64,000 nucleotides of DNA from Nocardioides sp. GY 10113 (GCF_004919105.1 NZ_STGK01000010.1:124001-188000); one strand, 5' to 3'. Numbered from the stretch's first letter, positions 19,134-27,876 are shown. Translations and numbers: made by a program. The notes: generated by a model from the sequence alone, not told the origin.

Positions 19134-19194
19134 GGATGCCTCCAGGGCAGGACGAACTCACGGCCGGGAGTCCTCGCAGGCCTCTGACCAGCCA

Positions 19195-19248
19195 TGATTT
19201 ACAGGTGTCAATCAGACGGTACTCCCTCTGATTGACACCTGTAAATCA
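19195..19248. promoter_or_regulatory. Perfect 22-bp inverted repeat, probable TetR operator pair
   Basis: Arms 19195-19216 and 19227-19248 are exact complements around the 10-nt centre CGGTACTCCC. Each arm itself contains an imperfect palindrome TTGACACCTGTAAA that fits the TTNACANNTGTNAA pattern of many TetR operators, so two dimers could bind. It lies 61 bp before the YhgE-like gene and 18 bp before the TetR gene. Confidence 0.8.
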
Positions 19249-19266
19249 AGGCGGCAGAGTGGCTCC

Positions 19267-19977
19267 GTGACCGCGGAGAGCCGAAGGAGGCGCGCCAGCA
19301 GCGCCTCGGGCGACGTCCGCGCGCAACGCTCGGCCGACGCCCTCCACGAGGCCGCGATCGCACTGGTCCTCAGCGGTCGTCGGGTGTCGGTGGCGGCCCT
19401 CGCGGCGGCCTCCGGGGTCACCCGGCAGACCGTCTACCTCCACTACGCCGACGCCAACGGCGTGGTGCTCGCAGCCACCCGCGCGATGCTCGACGCCGAG
19501 GTCGGCACCGGCCCCTCCGGCGACCAGATGCACTGGCCCGGCGCCGCGCCGCCGCCGGTCCTGGTCAGCCTCGCCCGCCACCTCGAGGCCCACCGCGCCT
19601 TCTACCGGCGGGTGCTCGAGGGGCCGATCGCCGAGGACGTCGGGGACGCGATCGCGGCGTACTTCCTCCCGGGCACCCGGCAGCGGATCGAGGAGGCGTA
19701 CGGCGACCAGCTGCCCCGGGAGACCCTCGACGACCTCACCACGTTCCTCTACGCCGGCATCCGGCGCCTGCTGACGGACTGGGTGGTCGAGCCCCTCTCG
19801 ACCACCTCTCCGGACCAGATCGCGGCGCGCTGCTGGCGCGCCGCGCGACTGCTCAGCGAGCGGATGGCGCCGACGTCGGGCTTCCAGCCCTTCGTGCCGA
19901 ACCGGATGCTCAACCAGATGCCCAGTGTTGGTGATCCCTCGGGGTCGCCCGCTCCGTTCCGGCCCCCCAGCATCTAG
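19267..19977 (+). CDS. TetR family transcriptional regulator
   Basis: A 236-residue regulator. The N-terminal DNA-binding domain (about 18-65) has the TetR pattern ADALHEAAIALVLSGRRVSVAALAAASGVTRQTVYLHYAD (about 22-61, shown in part), where VTRQTVYLHYAD is the recognition helix. The rest is the all-helical ligand domain; the last 35 residues look disordered (Pro/Ser-rich). The GTG at 19267 is the first start after the operator; no better site is visible. It probably represses itself and the divergent YhgE-like membrane protein. The ligand is unknown. Confidence 0.88.
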   Translation: MTAESRRRRASSASGDVRAQRSADALHEAAIALVLSGRRVSVAALAAASGVTRQTVYLHYADANGVVLAATRAMLDAEVGTGPSGDQMHWPGAAPPPVLVSLARHLEAHRAFYRRVLEGPIAEDVGDAIAAYFLPGTRQRIEEAYGDQLPRETLDDLTTFLYAGIRRLLTDWVVEPLSTTSPDQIAARCWRAARLLSERMAPTSGFQPFVPNRMLNQMPSVGDPSGSPAPFRPPSI

Positions 19978-20032
19978 CGTTCCTGACTCGCGCGGATCAG
20001 GCGCGCCGGAGCGACCCGGGGGGGTGACGCGG

Positions 20033-20200
20033 ATGACACGGAGGACGCAGCGACTGCTGCTCGGTGTGCTGCTGCTCGTGCCCGCGGTCGTCCTCGTCGC
20101 CACCGGCTCCGGGATGAGCCAGGCGGGCCTGATGATCTGGGCGCTGATGGTGGGCACCGCGGCCGCGCCCACGGCCGTGCGCATCACCTGCCGCCGCTGA
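20033..20200 (+). CDS. Small two-helix membrane protein, unknown function
   Basis: A 55-residue product with a basic N-terminus (MTRRTQR) and two hydrophobic stretches (LLLGVLLLVPAVVLVATGSG, about 8-27, and MIWALMVGTAAAPTAV, about 33-48), so it is probably inserted in the membrane. GGGGGG lies 8 nt before the ATG at 20033; an in-frame GTG lies at 20024. It stands 55 bp after the TetR gene on the same strand. I do not recognise a family. Confidence 0.5.
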   Translation: MTRRTQRLLLGVLLLVPAVVLVATGSGMSQAGLMIWALMVGTAAAPTAVRITCRR

Positions 20201-20327
20201 CACGACCGGTCGACCGCGGACAGCCCCCGACGGTCCACCTCGAACCCTGCCGGGCAGGGGGCTGGTGCGAGCCCTGCGGTGCGCGGACACTCGGAGGCAC
20301 ACGTTCCAACCGAGCAGGGAGATCTCC

Positions 20328-20726
20328 ATGACGACGATCCTGGTGGGCTACGTGCCCACGCCCGAAGGAGTGGCCGCGGTCGACTACGCCGTCGCCGCGG
20401 TGAAGCGCGACGGCGGCCGGCTCGTGCTGGTCAACTCGGGCGTCCGCGGCAGTGACGCCCACCCGTCCTTCGCGCCCGCGGCCGACTGGGACGGGCTCGC
20501 CGCGAAGCTCACCGCGGACGGCGTCGACCACGAGATGCGCCAGCCCGCGCTCGCCCAGTCCCCCGCCGAGGAGATCCTCGCGGCGGCGGCGGACGTGAGC
20601 GCCGACCTGATCGTGATCGGCCTCCGCCGACGCTCGCCCGTGGGCAAGCTGTTCCTCGGCAGTGCCTCGCAGCAGGTGCTCCTCGACGCCAACTGCCCGG
20701 TGGTCGCCGTCAAGCGCCCGGAGTGA
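20328..20726 (+). CDS. Universal stress protein (UspA family)
   Basis: A 132-residue single-domain Usp. It opens with MTTILVGYVPTPEGVAAVDYA (residues 1-21, in part) and has the C-terminal ATP-binding pattern G-x2-G-x9-G-S as GLRRRSPVGKLFLGSASQQVL (about 103-123, in parts), then the NCPVVAVKRPE end. Usp proteins bind ATP or other ligands and rise under stress, hypoxia or starvation in actinobacteria. The ATG at 20328 is preceded by CAGGGAGA about 8 nt upstream and fits the family start. It is monocistronic and ends at hairpin family B copy 3. Confidence 0.9.
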   Translation: MTTILVGYVPTPEGVAAVDYAVAAVKRDGGRLVLVNSGVRGSDAHPSFAPAADWDGLAAKLTADGVDHEMRQPALAQSPAEEILAAAADVSADLIVIGLRRRSPVGKLFLGSASQQVLLDANCPVVAVKRPE

Positions 20727-20767
20727 GCGCCCGGGCGCCGGCCGCGGCGCCCGCCCGCCCCGGAGCG

Positions 20768-20815
20768 GGTCGTGTGCCTGAGAACGACGCATAGGCAGGC
20801 GTCAGGCACACGACC
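20768..20815. terminator. Dispersed hairpin family B, copy 3
   Basis: 14-bp perfect arms (20768-20781 and 20802-20815) with the 20-nt loop GAACGACGCATAGGCAGGCG. It lies between the convergent universal-stress and secreted-protein genes. Confidence 0.85.
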
Positions 20816-20884
20816 GCACGAGGAGATGGACGCCCGCCCGGCTCTGCCGCGGGTGCGGCGGAACCGGGCGGGCGTCCGGCTGGG

Positions 20885-22711
20885 CTACGCGGCGCCGTGC
20901 ACTGACAGCTCGATGTCCCCGAGGTCGACGTCGCCCTCGATCGTCAGGTCCTGCTGCGGGGCCTCGAGCCAGAACGGCGTGCCGGGCTGGTAGGGCATGT
21001 GCACCCACAGCTCCGGGAGGATGTCCAGCGGGGTGGAGGCGAGGCCACCGGTGGCCGTGCCCGTCGAGAGCTGGGTGATGGTGAACTCACCCGACGAGCC
21101 GCGGATCCGGCTCCGGGCCGGCCGCTCCGGATTCGGGTTCGTGGCGAGGCCCGCCGGGTAGGTCACCTGGTAGCCGATGTTGGTGATCGCCGGACGGTCG
21201 GTTCCGGCGTACACGAGTCGTCCAGTGAGGATGCGACCAACGGCGAGCGGGATGTCGTACCGCCGGGAGGCGTGGATCTTGACGTTGTCGTGGCAGATCG
21301 GCGCGAAGTTCTGCCGGTAGCCGTGCGCGGCGACCGTCCACTTGTCGCCCGGGACGAGGCCGCGGATGACGTAACGTCCGTTGGCGTCGGCCGCCTCGAC
21401 CTCCTGGAAGCCGTTCCACTTCTGGGGAGCGTCCGGCGGGCAGATCTCGCTGGTGTTGGCCTGGACGGTCGCATAGGGCGCGGCGCGGCCGCGCAGCGTC
21501 AGCAGCGGCTTGTCGAGCCGCAGCCGACCGAGGTCGTAGGCCCGGGCGCCGCGGACCCGGAACGTCGTGAGGCCGTAGCCGTTCCCGTCCTTGGCGACCA
21601 GGGTGTAGGTGCCGCGGCGCAGGCCGGGGTACGTCGCGGTGCCGTCCTTGCGGAGGATGTTCGGGTAGAGGACCTTGCCGCTTCGGGTCCGCAGCTCACT
21701 GTCGACGCGGCCCTCGGTGCCCCGCAAGCGGAACGTCGCGGACGCGCCGCGCACGAGCGGCACGGGCACCGTCACCTTCTGGTCCTCCTCGGCGACCGTC
21801 ACCCGCTCCCTGTGCGGGATCAGGGCGCCGCCCTCCCGCAGCTTGCCGACCCGGTAGTCGCCGGGGGTGAGGCCGGTGAACCGGTACCTGCCGCGGCGGT
21901 TGGTGAACAGGCTCGCGATCAGCTCCCCGTCACCGTGCGTCAGGAAGATCTCGGTACGCCGGGCAGGCGTCCCCGTCGCCTCCCGGAACGCCCGACCGGT
22001 GAGCGTGACGCCATGGTCGAGCGAGCCGTGGACGAGGCCGGGGTGGTCGGCGTCGATGGTCACCTCCTCCGACCTCCACGGGAGGCTGCCGAAGCCGCCG
22101 GCCTTGACGTAGTAGGCGCCGGGGACCAGGCCCTCGAACGCGAAGGCGCCGTGCTGGTCGGTCTGTCCGTTCCAGGCGACGGTGTCGTTGAGACGCATCA
22201 GCTGGATGCGCTCGAAGGCGGCGCCCTCCAGGGTGCCCTCGATGCGGGCGGGGTCCTGGACCTCCACCGTGCCGACCTCGAGGTCGGTCGCGGTCGCGTC
22301 GTACAGGTCGGTGTGGAGCACCCAGCTGTCGAACTGGCCGTCCGGGCCGACGTACCGCATCAGGTGGGCGGCGTCCGACGGCAAGGTGCACGAGGTCGGG
22401 GCGTCCGAGTGGTCGTCGCAGACCTGGATGAGGAAGCCGCGGGAGTCCTGGCGGACCCGGAACCTGCCGTCGGCATCGGTGTGGGCGCGACGGTCGGTCG
22501 TCGAGTCGAGGAGCTCGAGGTCGGGGATTCTGCGCGGGGGGAGCACGTTGACGAGCGCGCCCTCGACCGGGTTGCCCGAGGTGTCGACGACGACGCCGGT
22601 GACCCAGCCGGGCCCGGTGTCGGCGGCCGCGGCGGTCGGGGCGACGTGAGCGACGGCGCCGAGGGTGGTCAGGCCCGCGGTCAGCGCCGCGAGGAGACGG
22701 GGGACGGACAT
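20885..22711 (-). CDS. Secreted protein with repeated carboxypeptidase-regulatory-like (CarboxypepD_reg) domains
   Basis: A 608-residue exported protein. A signal peptide (VPRLLAALTAGLTTLGAVAHVAPTAAAA, shown in part) is followed by several beta-sandwich repeats with the pattern GxVxDxxGxPVxGAxVxV...TDADGRFRV (first copy about 36-90: VTGVVVDTSGNPVEGALVNV), WNGQTDQHGAFAFEGLVPGAYYVKA (about 190-215, in parts), FTNRRGRYRFTGLTPGDYRVGKL and ADANGRYVIRGLVPGDKW. These Ig-like folds are structural or binding modules; no peptidase, hydrolase or sortase anchor is visible. The ATG at 22711 has GAAGGA 8 nt upstream. It is monocistronic, and hairpin B copy 3 lies at its 3' end. Confidence 0.8.
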   Translation of the reverse strand: MSVPRLLAALTAGLTTLGAVAHVAPTAAAADTGPGWVTGVVVDTSGNPVEGALVNVLPPRRIPDLELLDSTTDRRAHTDADGRFRVRQDSRGFLIQVCDDHSDAPTSCTLPSDAAHLMRYVGPDGQFDSWVLHTDLYDATATDLEVGTVEVQDPARIEGTLEGAAFERIQLMRLNDTVAWNGQTDQHGAFAFEGLVPGAYYVKAGGFGSLPWRSEEVTIDADHPGLVHGSLDHGVTLTGRAFREATGTPARRTEIFLTHGDGELIASLFTNRRGRYRFTGLTPGDYRVGKLREGGALIPHRERVTVAEEDQKVTVPVPLVRGASATFRLRGTEGRVDSELRTRSGKVLYPNILRKDGTATYPGLRRGTYTLVAKDGNGYGLTTFRVRGARAYDLGRLRLDKPLLTLRGRAAPYATVQANTSEICPPDAPQKWNGFQEVEAADANGRYVIRGLVPGDKWTVAAHGYRQNFAPICHDNVKIHASRRYDIPLAVGRILTGRLVYAGTDRPAITNIGYQVTYPAGLATNPNPERPARSRIRGSSGEFTITQLSTGTATGGLASTPLDILPELWVHMPYQPGTPFWLEAPQQDLTIEGDVDLGDIELSVHGAA

Positions 22712-23081
22712 GGCTGTTCCTTCGTTCGGTGAGGAGTCGAAGGGAGTACGCGTCTGCCTGGGGGAAGGTTGCAGGGACCCACCGGACGCGCTTCGCCGGG
22801 CGCGCCGCAGCCGACCACGGGCCCGTGCGGCGCCCCCACGGCGGCCTCGGCAGGTCGCTCGTGGATCGGCGTCCGGCCCCGCGCACTGAGCGACGCCACG
22901 CAACAAGATGGCACGCGGTCCGGTCAAGAACGGCTGGCAGCACGACGGCTGCGCGGGGCCGCCCGGCCACATCAGCACGCGCGTCGTCGCTGACCGGCCG
23001 ACCAGTCCTTGATCGACTTGCCGACCATTGACCGCCTTCCCCCCCGGACCGACGCACTAGGTTGTCAGGCCCGTACCTCAC
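22712..23081. other. Non-coding spacer, 370 bp
   Basis: Between two minus-strand genes for secreted proteins. It must contain the promoter of the downstream secreted-protein gene (its SD is at about 22719-22725). I see no convincing ORF, hairpin or repeat. Confidence 0.5.
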
Positions 23082-24326
23082 CTACCCGAACTCGACTAGG
23101 TCGCGCTGTAGCCACTCCACAACGAGATCCGGACCTGCGGACGAGGACGGGAGCGGGACGGTAGCGACCACGAGCCCGTCACCGCGTGCGACCGTAACCG
23201 TCGTGCCGTGGTTGACGCCGATCAACTCCCCGGACAGCGCGGCGACCGAGAAGATCGAGGTCGTGCGGAACGCAAACAGGTCCGTAGAGCACGACTTGAG
23301 CTTGATGTTCTCGATGTAGATGCCCTTTGGAAACCTCGGCACCTCCTTGGGGCCAACCAGCCTGGTCGGCTGAGTCCGGCTGCCGTCGACCCCGCTCAGG
23401 TCCTCCAAGATGTCGCCGTTCCACAGAACCGGAAGCGTCGACCGCGGATGCTTCACCGTCGCCGACCACGTCTCGACGATGCAGACCTCTCCGAGCCACG
23501 ACAGGTCACCGACAGGCGTGAGCGGCCGGACAGTAGCGCTCTCCCCGCCGGTCATCCCCGTGGCGAGGCCGAGGTAGGCGTGCTGCGCCTCGACGCTGAA
23601 ACCTGGGCACCCCGTCAACGCGATCGACCCGGGCACGTCTGGGCAATAGTCCGCCTCGTCGACGACGCCGTCGCCGTCGCGGTCCGAGGCCCCCTTGAAC
23701 GCGGAGATGGTGACGGTGGTGGTCGTGGTCGCGTCAGTCTTGCTGTACTCGTACGTGAACCGCGTCCCGGTCGGCGCGGCGACTAGGTCGTCGACCGTCC
23801 CGACGAGCAGGAAGTTCTCGGTCAGCACCGGCTGCTCGACCGAACCCATGATCGGTTCGGTGCCGCCGCACTCCTCCACGGTGTACTGGCCGACCAGATT
23901 CGACATGCCGTTCGGGATCAGCGAGGTGTAGTCGCCGGGCTCCGCGTCAGGGAACACGGTGTTCGCGGCAGGCAGGCCGTCCCACTCCCCGGGGAACCCG
24001 ACCGCACCGACCGTGAAGGCTCCGACACCTTCGCCGGAGAGCGCCCACGACTGGTCGTTGGACGGGCACCCCGGTGTGTATCTGAATGTGTCCGAGGCGG
24101 TCCACCGGAAGTCCATCGACCCGTCGTCGGCGTCGGCGAAGGTGGCCTGGCGGTGATGGTTCAGGGACGACTCGGTCCGTACCCAATCCACGGACACCTG
24201 GAACGACCACGGCGCCAGTGGGTCGTCCTCCCCGGCGGCATGCGCAACCCCGGCCGGCGCTGTCGCACCCACCAGCGCGCACACCGCAACGATCGACATG
24301 ATGGCGCTGCTGCGATTCCCTGGCAT
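23082..24326 (-). CDS. Secreted protein with a thrombospondin-type-3-like calcium motif
   Basis: A 414-residue exported protein of unknown function. A signal peptide (SAIMSIVAVCALVGATAPAGVAHA) precedes a mature part starting AGEDDPLAPWSF. One TSP3-like calcium-binding loop is clear: DRDGDGVVDEADYCPDVPG (about residues 220-240). Several cysteines (TPGCPS, VEECGG, LTGCPG, GEVCIVE, KSCSTD) suggest disulfides outside the cell. The ATG at 24326 is chosen because it starts a proper signal peptide; an in-frame ATG at 24494 would add 56 residues with no such signal. Base composition is less GC-rich than the neighbours, and a broken excisionase-like gene and a tRNA lie upstream, so it may be acquired cargo. 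Confidence 0.7.
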   Translation of the reverse strand: MPGNRSSAIMSIVAVCALVGATAPAGVAHAAGEDDPLAPWSFQVSVDWVRTESSLNHHRQATFADADDGSMDFRWTASDTFRYTPGCPSNDQSWALSGEGVGAFTVGAVGFPGEWDGLPAANTVFPDAEPGDYTSLIPNGMSNLVGQYTVEECGGTEPIMGSVEQPVLTENFLLVGTVDDLVAAPTGTRFTYEYSKTDATTTTTVTISAFKGASDRDGDGVVDEADYCPDVPGSIALTGCPGFSVEAQHAYLGLATGMTGGESATVRPLTPVGDLSWLGEVCIVETWSATVKHPRSTLPVLWNGDILEDLSGVDGSRTQPTRLVGPKEVPRFPKGIYIENIKLKSCSTDLFAFRTTSIFSVAALSGELIGVNHGTTVTVARGDGLVVATVPLPSSSAGPDLVVEWLQRDLVEFG

Positions 24327-24935
24327 GTTCAATCCCCATCGCCGGGCGCGACCGCACGTCGCACGCTCGGAGCTGCGATGTCCCACGAGCGGAACCAACA
24401 GCGTGACGGCCCCGACCATCCGGCGCCACATGCCTCGGACCAGATTCGCTGACGCCATCGGTGGCCTCGCTTCTCCCTGGAGGATCCCGCTCACCTACGG
24501 ACTGCGCACGGTAGCGCCCTGCCACGATCGCCGAGTGCGAAACGGAGGCAATAGCTCCGGTGGACTGGACCGGTGGTGGCCGGCTCGTCCCGCCGCGGCG
24601 CAGCTTCGAGCGTCGAGGTCGCATCAATAGCAGCCCAACCTGCGCCACCACGGCACCGACGCCGTGAGCAACGGCTGCAAGCACACGTGACACAAGGCGC
24701 GGGGCGTCGAGCGATCTGCAGCGCTGACTCCTCCGCGGACGGAGCCCGTTCCGACGAGACTCGAGCCTCAGACGAGCGCATCTCGCAGTCGCATCGGCGA
24801 CGCCGAAACGGCATCCACGTGGACCACCCCCGCGAGCCGTCACCGTCCCACCGCGAATCCGACCGACCGATGGTGTCCATTCGGAGCACTTCCTGCTTGC
24901 ACAAAGGAACCCGAGCCCTGCAACCACGAGAAGCG
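24327..24935. other. Lower-GC spacer without a convincing gene
   Basis: About 600 bp between the secreted protein and the excisionase-like pseudogene. Open frames exist on both strands, but their translations show scattered Ser/Arg/His residues and no family pattern. Composition is visibly less GC-rich than the rest of the window, as expected for a decayed part of an integrated element. Confidence 0.5.
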
Positions 24936-25172
<237 letters not shown>

Positions 25173-25184
25173 ACGACAACGAGA

Positions 25185-25230
25185 AACCCCGCCCTGTCCG
25201 CGCAGGATCTGCGCTGGCCAGAACGGGGTT
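25185..25230 (-). terminator. Probable terminator of tRNA-Thr
   Basis: Just after the tRNA 3' end on the minus strand. Outer arms AACCCCG (25224-25230) and CGGGGTT (25185-25191) enclose an inner stem GCGCAG/CTGCGC (25200-25205 and 25209-25214). The transcript continues with TTCTCGTT. Confidence 0.65.
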
Positions 25231-25236
25231 CCGAGA

Positions 25237-25312
25237 TGGAGCCGCCTGTCGGAATCGAACCGACGACCTATTCATTACGAGTGAATCGCTCTACCGACTG
25301 AGCTAAGGCGGC
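25237..25312 (-). tRNA. tRNA-Thr (anticodon CGT)
   Basis: A 76-nt cloverleaf including an encoded CCA end (25239-25237). The acceptor stem is GCCGCCT (25312-25306) with AGGCGGC (25247-25241), the D-arm carries AGCTCAGTCGGTAGAGC, the anticodon stem ATTCA/TGAAT holds the loop CTCGTAA (anticodon CGT, reading ACG), and the T-arm carries GGTTCGATTCC. All stems pair. A possible terminator follows at 25230-25185, and an excisionase-like remnant lies beyond it. Confidence 0.97.
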
Positions 25313-25484
25313 GGAGTGCCGGCGGGGCCGTCACAACCTCGCGCAGCATACCGGCGGCCTCTGGCGCGGAGCGAATCGGCCCACCCCTCCCGTCGCTCCC
25401 GGGGCCGCAGACGCCCGTCCAGACCACTGTCACGGGGCTCGTCATCACCAACCGCGCCCTCGCGACCTGAGGCAGGCTGAGGCC

Positions 25485-25895
25485 ATGAGCTCCCCTGAAG
25501 CCGTCGTCCGCGACCTGCTGGACAGCCTCGCCGCCAACGATCTCGAGGCCGCCCTCGACCTCCTGGACGAGGAGGTGGTCTGGAAGAACACCTACCTGCC
25601 GACGATGCGTGGGCCGCAGGTGAGCAAGGCGCTGCGGGACATGATGGAGCGCGGCGGCCGGTTCGAGGTGACCTGGCACCACGTCGCCGCCACCGACACC
25701 GGCGAGGAGTCCGGCATCGTGCTCACCGACCGCACCGACCTGCTCGGCCTCGGCAAGTGGAGCACGTCGTTCTGGGTGCGCGGCACCTTCGAGGTCCGCG
25801 ACGGCAAGGTGGTCCTCTGGGACGACGCGTTCAGCTGGGCGGGCTTCATCGGCTCCAGCCTGATGGGGCTGGTCCGGATGATCGTGCCCCGCTGA
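25485..25895 (+). CDS. NTF2-fold protein of the limonene-1,2-epoxide hydrolase type
   Basis: A 136-residue protein with the LEH/SnoaL pattern: AVVRDLLDSLAANDLEAALDLLDEEVVWKNTYLPTMRGP (about 6-44, shown in part), a middle helix SKALRDMME, and strands ending in TSFWVRGTFEVRDGKVVLWDDAFSW (about 92-116, in part). Mycobacterial members with this sequence type are epoxide hydrolases; the Asp-Arg-Asp triad appears possible with D75-R79 region residues and D112, but I cannot assign it securely. The ATG at 25485 follows GAGGC about 7 nt upstream. It is monocistronic and convergent with the histidine-kinase operon. Confidence 0.75.
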   Translation: MSSPEAVVRDLLDSLAANDLEAALDLLDEEVVWKNTYLPTMRGPQVSKALRDMMERGGRFEVTWHHVAATDTGEESGIVLTDRTDLLGLGKWSTSFWVRGTFEVRDGKVVLWDDAFSWAGFIGSSLMGLVRMIVPR

Positions 25896-25900
25896 GCCGG

Positions 25901-26002
25901 GGTTTCGAGGCTCGCTTCGCTCGCACCTCAACCACCGGCAGGGCCGGCTTCGCTCGCACCTCAACCACCGGCAGGGCCGGCTTCGCTCGCACCTCAACCA
26001 CC
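25901..26002. repeat. Dispersed repeat family A with 33-bp tandem copies
   Basis: A full unit (25901-25936, GGTTTCGAGG...CAACCACC) is followed by two exact 33-bp units (25937-25969 and 25970-26002) that repeat only its 3' part. The last unit contains the stop codon of the histidine kinase (25994-25996). Confidence 0.85.
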
Positions 26003-27637
26003 GGCAGCAGGGCCGTCGGTGGGCAGCAGCACGGCGAAGGACGACCCCTCGCCCAGCGTGCTGTCGATCTCCATCCGACCGTCGTGCGCGGAGACGATGG
26101 TCGCCACGATCGAGAGCCCGAGGCCGACGCCGAAGCGCTCCTGGACGGTCGGCTCCTCGGAGCGGAAGAACCGCTCGGTCAGCCGCGGCAGCTCGTCGGC
26201 GGCGATCCCACGACCGGTGTCCACCACCGCCACCCGGGTACGCCGCGCCGACTCGTCCTGGGTGACCACGACCGTCACCGTGTCGCCGCGGTCGCTGTAC
26301 TTGATGGCGTTGGTCAGTAGGTTGTCCAGCGCCTGGCCGAGGCGGGCGAAGTCCCCCAGGACCTCGGCCCGGGCGGGCAGGTCCGCGGCCAGGGTGATCC
26401 CGCGCGACGCCGCGGTCGGGGTGGCGGCGGCGACCGAGGCGCGGGCCAGGCCGACCAGGTCGACCGGCGCGACGCTGATCCGGAACCGGCCGGCGTCTAC
26501 CTGGGCGGCCAGCAGCAGGTCGGAGACCAGGAGCAGCAGCCGGCGGGCGCTGCGCTCGATCACGCCGAGGCTCTCGCGCTGGTCCTCGGTGAGGTTGTCG
26601 TCGTCGCCGCGCAGCAGGTCGAGGTAGCCGAGGATCGAGGTGACCGGGGTCCGCAGCTCGTGGCTGACCAGCCCGGTGAACTGGCGCTGCATCTCGCGCG
26701 CCTCGACCTCGTAGGAGATGTCGGTCGCCATCAGCATGAAGCCCGGGACCGGGTCGTCGCGCAGGCCCGGGCTCCGGAAGGTCCAGACCCGGACGTGGCG
26801 CACCGTGCCGTCCGGGCGCATCAGCTCGGCGTCCTGCACCTCGCCGTGCTCGGGCACCGCGTCCAGGTTGAGCCGTGCGGTCTCCGGGGGGCCGAGGTCG
26901 TCGACGTGGAGCCGACCGATCACCTCCTCCGCGGGCCGCCCGAGCAGCCGCTCCGCGCCCGGGTTGCAGAGGTTGACCACACCGTCGGCATCCAGCCCGA
27001 GCACGGCCTGGTCGGGCGCGGCGTTGACCAGCTCGACGATCCACTCCCGGGTGGTCGCCAGCCGGGCGTTGGCCCGCTCCAGCTCGACCCGCCGCTGCTC
27101 GAGGCGGTCGACCACCTCCGAGATCGCCAGCGCCACCGCCAGGGTGATCGCCGGCAGCAGGACGCACCGCGCCGCCGCGAGGCCCGGGTCGACGTCGTGC
27201 GTGTCGAGCGCCAGCGGTGTCGCCGTCACGACCAACGCACCGATCGAGGCCACGACCGCGCCCCGCCTGCCCTGGTCGACGGCGAGCACCACGATCGGCA
27301 CCAGCATGTTGGCCGCCACCAGCCCCGTCGAGGCGTCGCTACCCAGCTGGACCAGCAGCAGCGCGAGGATCTGCAGGATCGGGACCACGAGCCCGACCGG
27401 GGCCGGCGATCGGTCCCACGGCACCAGCGCCGCGATCAGCGGCAGCGCCACGGCGAGCGCGACCCCGGCGGCCACCAGACCCGGCGTGAGCACATCGAGG
27501 CCGACCACCGGGATGACCGCCGCCGACGCGGTCAGGACCACCGTGAACGGGAGGCAGCGCAGCCACGCCGGTTCCGCCGGGTCGAAGGCGATCAGCACCC
27601 ACCGCCCCCAGTGGCTGCCGGTGGAGATTCCTCTCAC
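25994..27637 (-). CDS. PAS-containing membrane sensor histidine kinase
   Basis: A 547-residue kinase. Residues about 25-175 hold about six hydrophobic segments (MASE-like), then a coiled coil (ISEVVDRLEQRRVELERAN), a PAS domain (about 200-308, VNAAPDQAVLGLDADGVVNL) and HisKA with the phospho-accepting His326 in SHELRTP. The HATPase domain has the N box NLLTNAIKYS, DTGRGIA and the G2 box FGVGLGLSI. The GTG at 27637 overlaps the preceding small gene by 4 nt. It is last in an operon whose first gene encodes a receiver domain fused to a PIG-L deacetylase, the probable phosphotransfer partner. The C-terminal residues AAGG and the stop codon come from a family A repeat unit. Confidence 0.93.
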   Translation of the reverse strand: MRGISTGSHWGRWVLIAFDPAEPAWLRCLPFTVVLTASAAVIPVVGLDVLTPGLVAAGVALAVALPLIAALVPWDRSPAPVGLVVPILQILALLLVQLGSDASTGLVAANMLVPIVVLAVDQGRRGAVVASIGALVVTATPLALDTHDVDPGLAAARCVLLPAITLAVALAISEVVDRLEQRRVELERANARLATTREWIVELVNAAPDQAVLGLDADGVVNLCNPGAERLLGRPAEEVIGRLHVDDLGPPETARLNLDAVPEHGEVQDAELMRPDGTVRHVRVWTFRSPGLRDDPVPGFMLMATDISYEVEAREMQRQFTGLVSHELRTPVTSILGYLDLLRGDDDNLTEDQRESLGVIERSARRLLLLVSDLLLAAQVDAGRFRISVAPVDLVGLARASVAAATPTAASRGITLAADLPARAEVLGDFARLGQALDNLLTNAIKYSDRGDTVTVVVTQDESARRTRVAVVDTGRGIAADELPRLTERFFRSEEPTVQERFGVGLGLSIVATIVSAHDGRMEIDSTLGEGSSFAVLLPTDGPAAGG

Positions 27638-27876
27638 CCGGGTTCCCCCCACCACAGCAACAACGCCACCGTGATCGCCATCGCCAGGACGCCGGTGACC
27701 AGCACCCACCACTCCGCGCGCCGGTTGGCCCGGGTCTCGTCCCGCAGTGCCTCGTCGCTGAGCGTCGCCCACCACTCGGGGCGCTCCATGCCTTCGGGCG
27801 GACCGGCGGGCTTGTCGATCTGCTCGCTCGTCTCGTGCGTCTCGTGCGTCTCGTCCGTCACTCCACCCTCACTCAC
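27634..27876 (-). CDS. Small single-pass membrane protein in the REC-PIG-L operon
   Basis: An 80-residue protein. A charged N-terminus rich in Thr/Glu/His (TDETHETHETSEQ, from a 9-bp DNA repeat) is followed by WWATLSDEALRDETRANRRAE and one transmembrane helix near the end (WWVLVTGVLAMAITVALLLWW, about 55-75, in part). I recognise no family. The GTG at 27876 overlaps the glycosyltransferase stop (GTGA), and its own stop overlaps the histidine-kinase start (GTGA), so it is translated with both. It may be an accessory of the glycosyltransferase or of the kinase. Confidence 0.75.
   Translation of the reverse strand: MSEGGVTDETHETHETSEQIDKPAGPPEGMERPEWWATLSDEALRDETRANRRAEWWVLVTGVLAMAITVALLLWWGEPG

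Noticed and set aside
25901..26002. A CRISPR-like array
   Set aside because: The 33-bp units are directly adjacent without spacers and belong to a dispersed repeat family; no cas genes.
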